Positions 1-5,161 of a stretch of 5,161 nucleotides of DNA are shown here, one piece after another (position 1 is the stretch's first letter; every line of letters begins with the position of its first letter). The notes under the pieces were generated by a model. That model saw only the letters and a program-made list of their open reading frames with translations, was not told the origin of the DNA and made no database searches. The DNA lies in assembly GCA_008080615.1 (NCBI GenBank), contig VIKJ01000124.1, positions 1 through 5,161 of the forward strand. The letters are read 5' to 3'. The DNA comes from Chitinophagaceae bacterium. Lineage in GTDB: Bacteria; Bacteroidota; Bacteroidia; Chitinophagales; Chitinophagaceae. A program made the translations under genes and the position numbers.

Positions 1-970
1 CGAGTAGGGCATTTGCTGTTATAAAATATTTTGCTGGTTCATAATGGTCAATATAGTATGCAATCAAACCCGCTGCGAGCATTAGAATCAATACTAAAAT
101 GCCTACTAATCCTACGCCCGTAATTAGCAATTGCAGGGTATCTATATTATATATAAAAGAAACCAATCCTATTAGCAATAATAATCCACAAGAAACTATT
201 AATAGATTTAATAGCTTGTTTAGTTTGGGCATTAGTAAAGCCGTATTTAAATAGCTACGTGTAAAAAACAACCTGGCTAAATTGGTAAAAGGTACAATGA
301 TGGCATAACAAAAAGTATCCCACCTTGGAAAACTAGGCCATAAATATTCTATTCCAAATCCGTAGTAAAATGCCAAGTACACACCAAGACCCACAATACT
401 CAATACATAATATAAATAGCTTACATCTCTTACACCATAAAATATAAACAGATTGTACAAGGCCATTACTAATATTGTTCCTAAAAATATTCCTTGCCAA
501 AATAGTCTTCGAGTATCTGCCTGTTCAAAGCTGGTTGTAGAATTTATAGAAACCTGCATTGTTTTTGGATCATAAATGCCATAACGTGGTTCATAACTTA
601 ATGCAATTGAATAAACAGCACCTCGGGTTAGTATAAAACGTATGGCATTGATATTGGTAGGATGTGATCTATTTGCCAAAGGAAGTAATGCCCCAGTTAG
701 GTATTGTTTTTTTTGAATCCCATCATCAATGATCACTTTAATGATACCGCTTTTGGTAAAACTCATTACCAGATCTTGGTCAAAACTAGATTCATTGTTT
801 AAGCTGATATTGCTTTGATATATTGTGAATCCTTTATTTGAGGTTTTTGTCCACTGCAATTGCTGTGGATTTATATGAATAGTTGATCCTTTGTATACTA
901 CTTTGTTATACTGTGCTGATAGAGCAGATCCAATAAAATAAAAAAGGAATATGAATAGTAGTTGTTTCAG
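1..970 (-). CDS. 7TM-DISM sensor protein, probably a LytS-like histidine kinase (N-terminal part, cut by window edge)
   Basis: This minus-strand frame is open from about 991 to the left edge, giving roughly 323 residues from the codon at 970. Residues 1-20 form a signal peptide (starting LKQLLFIFLF and ending SALSAQ). Residues about 25-150 are a beta-rich periplasmic region resembling the 7TMR-DISM extracellular type 2 domain. From about 156 comes the start of a seven-helix bundle with the family's typical MALYNLFIFYGVRD stretch (169-182) and an EYLWPSFPRW loop (208-217). Five helices and the start of a sixth are visible. The output domain lies outside the window. The divergent LytTR regulator next door suggests a histidine kinase, but diguanylate cyclase or phosphatase outputs also occur in this family. 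No ATG, GTG or TTG lies in frame before the signal peptide, because a TAA closes the frame just upstream of 991. The start is therefore CTG at 970 or ATT at 991. In-frame TTG at 859 or ATG at 766 would delete the signal peptide. Confidence 0.85.
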   Translation of the reverse strand, partial: MKQLLFIFLFYFIGSALSAQYNKVVYKGSTIHINPQQLQWTKTSNKGFTIYQSNISLNNESSFDQDLVMSFTKSGIIKVIIDDGIQKKQYLTGALLPLANRSHPTNINAIRFILTRGAVYSIALSYEPRYGIYDPKTMQVSINSTTSFEQADTRRLFWQGIFLGTILVMALYNLFIFYGVRDVSYLYYVLSIVGLGVYLAFYYGFGIEYLWPSFPRWDTFCYAIIVPFTNLARLFFTRSYLNTALLMPKLNKLLNLLIVSCGLLLLIGLVSFIYNIDTLQLLITGVGLVGILVLILMLAAGLIAYYIDHYEPAKYFITANALL

Positions 971-975
971 GCAAT

Positions 976-983
976 TATATTTG
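976..983 (+). promoter_or_regulatory. Putative -7 promoter element for the response regulator gene
   Basis: TATATTTG is an exact match to the Bacteroidetes -7 consensus TAnnTTTG and ends 15 bases before the ATG at 999. The implied transcription start is close to 990, which gives a very short leader. I see no good TTTG -33 element at the expected distance, so only half of the promoter is supported. If real, its upstream half lies inside the signal-peptide codons of the divergent sensor gene. Confidence 0.45.
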
Positions 984-998
984 AAGTAAATTTAACGA

Positions 999-1727
999 AT
1001 GGCGGGTATAAAAATTTTAATAGTAGAAGATGATTGGATAATTGCCAAAGAAATTTCACTTTCCTTAAACGATCTTGGCTTTGAAGTAGTTGGTGTACTT
1101 GAGGCAGGAGAAGATGTGCTAAAGAAACTGCCAGATTTAAATCCAGATATTATTTTGCTTGATATTGGTCTTAGTGGTGAAATGAACGGTATAGATACCG
1201 CCAAATTAATTAAACAGCAAACCAAGGTGCCCTTTATTTTTTTAACTGCTTTGGCAGATACTAGTACAATTGAAAAGGCAAAATTAACTGAGCCCTATGC
1301 TTATTTGGTAAAACCAACTAGACCCGAAACCTTGTATTCTACTATTGAAATTACGTTGCATAATGCTGCACAACGTAAAGACCCTACCCCCCCTTTAAAA
1401 GAAGGATTAACCATTGAGGACAGTATTTTTGTTAAAACAAAAAATAGGCTAGAAAAGATTCATTTAAAAGAAATACTCTGGGTTGAAGCTTCAGATATTT
1501 ATGCACTGGTATGCACTGTTTCAGGTAAATTTCTGCTCAATACCAGCTTAAAAGTTGTAGAAGAAAAATTCCCCCAAAACAAATTCATTCGCTCTCATCG
1601 ATCTTATATAGTTAATATAGATAAGATAGAAGCCATAGAAGAAGACGAATTAATTATTATTGATCAAAGAATACCTATTGGAAAAACCTATAAAGAGAAG
1701 CTGATGAGTAAGCTTTCCTTTCTTTAA
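999..1727 (+). CDS. LytTR-family two-component response regulator
   Basis: A 242-residue cytoplasmic DNA-binding response regulator of the LytR/AgrA type, usual length for the family. The receiver domain spans residues about 3-122. It has the acidic pocket E10-D11-D12, phosphoacceptor D55 (ILLDIGLSG), T83 (FLTAL) and K105 (LVKPT), so all catalytic residues are intact. A short linker (about 123-140) leads to a LytTR domain (about 141-240) with the family's IRSHRSYIVNIDKI signature at 197-210. The start at 999 gives the expected MAGIKILIVEDD beginning, and no upstream start is needed. Phosphorylation by the divergently encoded sensor is inferred from proximity. The protein's likely DNA target is the direct-repeat site in the gap just downstream. 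The linker codons include a run of seven Cs (1387-1393), unusual in this AT-rich sequence. No Shine-Dalgarno is seen. Confidence 0.95.
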   Translation: MAGIKILIVEDDWIIAKEISLSLNDLGFEVVGVLEAGEDVLKKLPDLNPDIILLDIGLSGEMNGIDTAKLIKQQTKVPFIFLTALADTSTIEKAKLTEPYAYLVKPTRPETLYSTIEITLHNAAQRKDPTPPLKEGLTIEDSIFVKTKNRLEKIHLKEILWVEASDIYALVCTVSGKFLLNTSLKVVEEKFPQNKFIRSHRSYIVNIDKIEAIEEDELIIIDQRIPIGKTYKEKLMSKLSFL

Positions 1728-1738
1728 AAAATCACTTC

Positions 1739-1786
1739 ACTTGCAATTTTGATACGTTCACCTTAAAAATAAGAACGTTCGCAAGT
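1739..1786. repeat. Interrupted palindrome downstream of the response regulator
   Basis: ACTTGC (1739-1744) pairs with GCAAGT (1781-1786), and ACGTTC (1754-1759) pairs with GAACGT (1773-1778). The result is two stacked 6-bp stems separated by an asymmetric internal loop (9 and 2 bases), with a 13-base terminal loop. There is no T-run after it, so it does not look like a standard intrinsic terminator. Its inner arms coincide with the predicted LytTR direct repeats, because GAACGTTC is itself palindromic. The symmetry may therefore be a by-product of that site. Confidence 0.35.
1753..1782 (+). promoter_or_regulatory. Putative LytTR response-regulator binding site (paired direct repeats)
   Basis: TACGTTCAC (1753-1761) and AACGTTCGC (1774-1782) are 9-bp direct repeats identical at seven positions and separated by exactly 12 bp. 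LytTR-domain regulators are known to bind two imperfect repeats of the form [TA][AC][CA]GTTN[AG][TG] spaced 12-13 bp apart. Each copy here fits at eight of nine positions and fails only at the last base. The site lies directly after a LytTR regulator gene and 58 bp before the symporter ATG, a plausible activator position. Binding by the neighbouring regulator is an inference. Confidence 0.5.
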
Positions 1787-1802
1787 ACTGGGTTAATTGT
1801 TT

Positions 1803-1829
1803 GTTACAAGATTTTATATTCATTGTAAC
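1803..1829. promoter_or_regulatory. Inverted repeat just upstream of the symporter gene
   Basis: GTTACAA (1803-1809) and TTGTAAC (1823-1829) are perfect 7-bp arms separated by 13 bp, so the half-sites are 20 bp apart centre to centre, about two helical turns. The second arm ends 11 bases before the ATG at 1841. The spacer contains TATATTCA (1815-1822), a weak match to a -7 element. The repeat could be a repressor operator over the promoter or a weak hairpin in the leader. No regulator is identified for it. Confidence 0.35.
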
Positions 1830-1840
1830 GATTGCCTTTT

Positions 1841-3373
1841 ATGAACCAAATTGCCTCCAATGGCATGGTGACAGCCATTTTGATCGCCTTGCTTATATAT
1901 ATGGGTACCATTATTTTCTTTGTGGTACGTGGTGCTATGAACACACATAGCATGAAAGATTTTGCATTGGGTAGCATGCATTTCTCTCCATCATTTTTAG
2001 GATTATCATTGGCTGCGTCTATGAGTAGTGCTGCTACTTTTATTATCAATCCCGGATTTGTAGCATACTATGGTGTTAGCGGCTTTTTATCAATGGCTAT
2101 TTGTTTACCCATTGGCACATTGGTTTCTTTGGCTATTCTTTCTCGACGGTTTAGAAAATATGGGCAAACAGTAAATGCCAGAACAATTGCTCAATGGATG
2201 GGTATTCGTTATCAGAGTAAGGGTTTTGCTTTGTTCTTTGGATTTCTATCCTTGCTCATGTTAGCATTTATTGTAATGATTTGTGTAGGCCTTACTCAAG
2301 TAATTGCTCGGTCACTTAATTTAGAAATTTTACCCACACTAATTGGGGTAGTAGCTTTTACATTTACCTACATGATGTTTGGCGGTGCCAATAGTATGGT
2401 ATATACCAATACGGTACAGGCATTTCTTAAACTAATTGTGGCCATTATTTTAATCACTTCTGGGTATGAATATTTTGCAGAGGGTGTAACCGGATTTTTA
2501 GGCAAATTAGCTGCTATTGATCCTATGCTTGCAAAGCCATTTAATCCTAATAGCCCCATCTTTCGTGATTTTTTTGAAGTAGTTATTTGTCAATTGATTG
2601 TTGGTGTTGCAATTGTGTGTCAACCCCATATTCTTACTCGTTCTTTATTGCTAAAAGATGATAAAGACCTGAATCGTTTTTTAACCGTTGCTATTCTTGC
2701 TCAGGCTTTATTTTTCATGGTTGTATTTGCAGGTTTATATGCTCGATTACAATTTCCCGATTTAAAAATTAATGGAACTCCTATCCCATTAGATGGCGTA
2801 ATGGGCACTTTTGTAGTAAGTAGATTTCCCATATATATAGCCATTGTTTTATTTCTTGGAATGATATCTGCAGGAATGGCCACATTAGAAGGGTTAATTC
2901 AATCTTTGAGTACCACATTTACTTCAGACATAATTAAGCCACTTACTGGTAATTCAGTTATAAAATCTTTAGATAGAACTGGCGGATTTATTTCTGAATT
3001 GGCAATGAATAGAATTGTAATTGCTTTAATGGCTGTTGCTGCCATCTATATGTCTTACGAACAATTAACGCATCCCGATTTGAGTGTGGGTATTTTTGCT
3101 CAAAATGGTGTGTACGCTTATTTTTGTGGTGCATTTGTTCCTGTACTTTTTGGTATTTTCACCAAGGATTGCCCTCCAATTGCAGCAATAGTTTCTAGTG
3201 TAACAGCGGTTGTTGTTCACTTTTCTGTTTATTATGGTCGCCTAACACCTTATATGCACAGCGGCACCAGAAATCCTGGTGTATCTGCTGCAATTGCAAT
3301 TGTTTCTTCATTAACAATTGGTCTTGTTTTATATTATGCCCTGAAACCCAAAAACAAATTAGCAGCAGCATGA
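1841..3373 (+). CDS. Sodium:solute symporter family (SSS/SLC5) inner-membrane transporter
   Basis: A 510-residue polytopic protein with about 13 hydrophobic segments (first about 8-29, last about 481-501), typical in length and topology for sodium:solute symporters. The family's conserved first core helix appears as LAASMSSAATFIINPGF (57-73) and is followed by AYYG. The GGANSMVYTNTVQAF segment (181-195) matches the usual GG-x-WTDxxQ region, with Asn190 where most members have Asp. Residues 344-363, ending STTFTSD, correspond to the helix carrying half of the Na2 sodium site. The substrate cannot be read from the sequence; PutP, PanF and SGLT-like members differ too much. ATG at 1841 is preferred over an in-frame TTG at 1832; ATG at 1865 is possible and still leaves the first helix. 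The stop overlaps the hydrolase start by four bases, which implies co-translation. Confidence 0.93.
   Translation: MNQIASNGMVTAILIALLIYMGTIIFFVVRGAMNTHSMKDFALGSMHFSPSFLGLSLAASMSSAATFIINPGFVAYYGVSGFLSMAICLPIGTLVSLAILSRRFRKYGQTVNARTIAQWMGIRYQSKGFALFFGFLSLLMLAFIVMICVGLTQVIARSLNLEILPTLIGVVAFTFTYMMFGGANSMVYTNTVQAFLKLIVAIILITSGYEYFAEGVTGFLGKLAAIDPMLAKPFNPNSPIFRDFFEVVICQLIVGVAIVCQPHILTRSLLLKDDKDLNRFLTVAILAQALFFMVVFAGLYARLQFPDLKINGTPIPLDGVMGTFVVSRFPIYIAIVLFLGMISAGMATLEGLIQSLSTTFTSDIIKPLTGNSVIKSLDRTGGFISELAMNRIVIALMAVAAIYMSYEQLTHPDLSVGIFAQNGVYAYFCGAFVPVLFGIFTKDCPPIAAIVSSVTAVVVHFSVYYGRLTPYMHSGTRNPGVSAAIAIVSSLTIGLVLYYALKPKNKLAAA
3370..3373 (+). other. ATGA translational-coupling junction, symporter to hydrolase
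   Basis: The start codon of the hydrolase and the TGA stop of the symporter share four bases. There is no Shine-Dalgarno nearby (the preceding bases are AGCAGCAGC), so re-initiation by the terminating ribosome is the likely way the hydrolase is translated. This supports a single transcript. Confidence 0.8.
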
Positions 3374-4293
3374 TTAAAATAATTCATATCATTTGTTTTC
3401 TAACAATCTCATTAGCCTCATTGGCTCAGTGTGAACCAAGTTATGGGTTTAAGACTAAGCAGATTCAGTTAGATTCTACTAAGCTTAATTATATTGATGA
3501 AGGAAAAGGTGCTGTTTTATTATTGATTCATGGTTTAGGTGGAAATGCCTCTCACTGGAAAAGAAATATTCAAGAATTATCAAAATACAATCGTTGTATA
3601 GCAATTGATTTGCCTGGTTATGGAAAGAGTTCTGTTATTAATCGTTTGAATGCTGCCGAACAGTTAGATTTTTATGCAGACCAAATTGCTACTTTTTTGA
3701 ATAAACTAAAAATTAAAAAAGCCACCATTGCTGGACATTCCATGGGAGCACAAATAGCCATGATTTTTTCATTGAAATATGCGCTAATAGTTTCTAATCT
3801 TATTTTATTAGCCCCTGCAGGATTTGAAACTTTTTCTGCTACGGAGGCTGGATTGCTTAAGAATTATGCTACGCCTACTTTTTATGAAAAACAAGATAGC
3901 GCTGCAATTGAAAAAAGCTATCGCATGAACTTTTTTAATATGCCCGATGAAGCACAATCGCTGGTGAAAGAAAGAATTGCTTTAAAACAATGTGAAGTGT
4001 TTTCATCTTTCTGTGCACAAATTCCATTGGGTGTTCAAGGTATGTTGGCTCATCCAGTAAAAGAACAATTAAAACAACTTGGAATGCCAACATTGATCAT
4101 ATTTGGAGCATCTGATGCATTGATCCCAAATAAATTATTACATCCTGCTTTAACTGTTGAAATGGCTGCAATTGCAAAAGCTATTCCTTATCAACAAACA
4201 ACAATCATTCCCCAAGCAGGCCATTTAGTACAATTTGAAAAACCAACCATAGTAAACCAAACAGTTTTACAATTTTTACACCAAATAAAATGA
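3370..4293 (+). CDS. Exported alpha/beta-fold hydrolase
   Basis: A 307-residue alpha/beta hydrolase with an N-terminal signal peptide (residues 1-20, hydrophobic core about 3-17, likely cut after SLA or at SLAQ/C), placing it in the periplasm. The fold is complete: HGLGG oxyanion motif at 54-58, nucleophile elbow GHSMG with Ser124, a helical cap from about 152 to 225, acid Asp249 in GASDALIP, and His285 in AGHLVQFEKP. This is the layout of lipase, esterase and MhpC-like serine hydrolases, so ester or related bond cleavage is expected, but the substrate is unknown. Haloalkane dehalogenase is unlikely because the nucleophile is Ser, not Asp. Cys21 directly follows the signal peptide, but Gln at -1 is a poor lipobox, so lipid anchoring is only an outside possibility. 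The gene overlaps both neighbours by ATGA, which ties it to transport. Confidence 0.92.
   Translation: MIKIIHIICFLTISLASLAQCEPSYGFKTKQIQLDSTKLNYIDEGKGAVLLLIHGLGGNASHWKRNIQELSKYNRCIAIDLPGYGKSSVINRLNAAEQLDFYADQIATFLNKLKIKKATIAGHSMGAQIAMIFSLKYALIVSNLILLAPAGFETFSATEAGLLKNYATPTFYEKQDSAAIEKSYRMNFFNMPDEAQSLVKERIALKQCEVFSSFCAQIPLGVQGMLAHPVKEQLKQLGMPTLIIFGASDALIPNKLLHPALTVEMAAIAKAIPYQQTTIIPQAGHLVQFEKPTIVNQTVLQFLHQIK
4290..4293 (+). other. ATGA translational-coupling junction, hydrolase to TonB-dependent receptor
   Basis: The hydrolase TGA overlaps an in-frame ATG for the receptor by four bases, repeating the arrangement at the previous junction. A second in-frame ATG lies 9 bases downstream at 4299 and could be the true start. 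Even then the genes are only 5 bp apart and remain one operon. Confidence 0.65.
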
Positions 4294-5161
4294 CACAAAT
4301 GAAACGATTGCTTGTACTCATGTGTTTGCTTCTTGTGCAAAGTGCTATAATGGCACAAGCCACCAAAGTAAGTGGACGCGTAACCGATGAAAAAACAGGT
4401 TTGCCATTGGCAGGAGCCAGCGTAATGGTAAAGTCAACTGGCGCTGGTACTTATGCCGATGACGATGGTAATTTTACGATTGCCCTTTCTAAAGGAGGAA
4501 AAATCACATTGGTTGTTTCATATATTGGTTATACTGATATTGAAAAAACCGGAGATGCAGGTACACGATTTTCTTTTAGTCTTGCACCTTCTACTGGTAG
4601 AGGGGATGAAGTTGTTGTGAGTGCCTCAAAACGCCCCGAGAAAATAACGAGGGCGCCTGCAACCATCAGTGTAATCACTGCAAAAGATATTGCACAGTCA
4701 TCTTCGTTTAACGTAGGAGAATTGGCATCTAAAATTCAGGGTGTTGAATTTGTTAGAACCGGTGTAAATGGTGTTGGATTTAATGCCCGTGGTTTTAATA
4801 ATGCTTTCAATGCTAAAATTCTTCAAATGACTGATGGAAGAAATAGTATGATGGCTGGTGGTAGTGGATTGGCTTCGGGAATTATGAATACGGTGATAAA
4901 AGAAGATATTGACCGTTTAGAAATTGTGTTAGGTCCTAACTCAGCATTATATGGTCCTAATGCACATAATGGTATTGCCAATACAATTACTAAAGACCCA
5001 AGAAAATATCAAGGAACAGATATTGCGTTAGGTGCAGGAAATCAAAATGTATTTACTGGCCGTTTTAGAACTGCTAGTAAAATCAATAATAAGTGGGCAT
5101 ATAAAATGACTGGAGAATATACCACCGGAAAAGATTTTGATTTTAGAGATAGTATTTATGC
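4290..5161 (+). CDS. TonB-dependent outer-membrane receptor (N-terminal part, cut by window edge)
   Basis: The reading frame is open to the right edge and gives 290 complete codons. Residues 1-23 are a signal peptide ending SAIMAQ. Residues about 26-98 are a carboxypeptidase-D regulatory-like beta-sandwich (VSGRVTDEKTGLPLAGASV at 27-45), common on Bacteroidota receptors. A TonB-box-like stretch, DEVVVSASK (106-114), follows. The plug domain runs from about 119 to 236, with typical ATISVITAKDI, GVGFNARGF, LQMTDGR and LEIVLGPNSALYGPNAHNG segments, and the beta-barrel begins after about 245. It imports a ligand across the outer membrane using TonB/ExbBD energy; the ligand is unknown. No SusD partner is visible, though one could lie downstream. 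ATG at 4290 overlaps the hydrolase stop (ATGA); ATG at 4299 gives a shorter, equally good signal peptide (MKRLLVLM...). Confidence 0.93.
   Translation, partial: MTQMKRLLVLMCLLLVQSAIMAQATKVSGRVTDEKTGLPLAGASVMVKSTGAGTYADDDGNFTIALSKGGKITLVVSYIGYTDIEKTGDAGTRFSFSLAPSTGRGDEVVVSASKRPEKITRAPATISVITAKDIAQSSSFNVGELASKIQGVEFVRTGVNGVGFNARGFNNAFNAKILQMTDGRNSMMAGGSGLASGIMNTVIKEDIDRLEIVLGPNSALYGPNAHNGIANTITKDPRKYQGTDIALGAGNQNVFTGRFRTASKINNKWAYKMTGEYTTGKDFDFRDSIY

Noticed and set aside
991..999. TTCGTTAAA on the minus strand as a LytTR half-site for autoregulation at the divergent promoter
   Set aside because: It matches only 7 of 9 consensus positions, and no second half-site lies 21 bp away in either direction.
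992..1225. Minus-strand open frame of 77 codons that could be an N-terminal extension of the divergent sensor
   Set aside because: It is in a different frame from the sensor and ends where the sensor frame opens. Its Ser/Pro/Ile-rich composition reflects the antisense of the receiver domain.
1797..1822. TTG/TTTG with TATATTCA as a complete promoter for the symporter operon
   Set aside because: The spacing between the two elements is well short of the 19-21 bases expected in Bacteroidetes, and the -7 match is only 4 of 6; I mention it only as part of the inverted repeat.
1804..2049. Minus-strand open frame of 81 codons opposite the symporter start
   Set aside because: It lies antisense to a clear membrane-protein gene, has no recognisable domain and covers the promoter region; it is a by-product of the symporter codons.
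2368..2883. Two further minus-strand open frames inside the symporter gene
   Set aside because: Both are antisense to a well-supported coding region, with no start context or domain.
3418..3435. Lipoprotein signal (LASLAQC) at the hydrolase N-terminus
   Set aside because: Gln immediately before the Cys does not fit the lipobox, and a type I cleavage site after SLA is the simpler reading.

Overview
The window is AT-rich DNA from a member of the Bacteroidota, most likely a Chitinophagaceae/Sphingobacteriia-type organism. The evidence is a 7TM-DISM sensor next to a LytTR response regulator, a TonB-dependent receptor with an N-terminal carboxypeptidase-regulatory-like domain, signal peptides ending in ...AQ, no Shine-Dalgarno sequences before the genes, and a TAnnTTTG-type promoter element. 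The placement is inferred from gene content, not from a database search.

Layout. Positions 1-970 (minus strand) hold the N-terminal part of a 7TM-DISM sensor protein that runs off the left edge. It diverges from a LytTR response regulator (999-1727, plus), with only about 28 bp between the two. The 113-bp gap 1728-1840 carries a pair of 9-bp direct repeats spaced exactly as LytTR-domain operators are (1753-1782) and a 7-bp-arm inverted repeat (1803-1829). Three genes follow in a tightly coupled operon on the plus strand: a sodium:solute symporter (1841-3373), a secreted alpha/beta hydrolase (3370-4293) and a TonB-dependent receptor (4290 to beyond the right edge). Each junction is an ATGA overlap.

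How the genes may work together (inference). A substrate would enter the periplasm through the TonB-dependent receptor. The exported hydrolase would cleave it there, and the product would be taken across the inner membrane by the symporter. The adjacent sensor/regulator pair would control the operon through the direct-repeat site upstream of the symporter. The substrate cannot be read from the sequence. The individual families are all known; the part worth following up is the possible sensing, uptake and hydrolysis module, with its predicted operator.

I see no RNA genes, CRISPR arrays, insertion sequences or integration sites.
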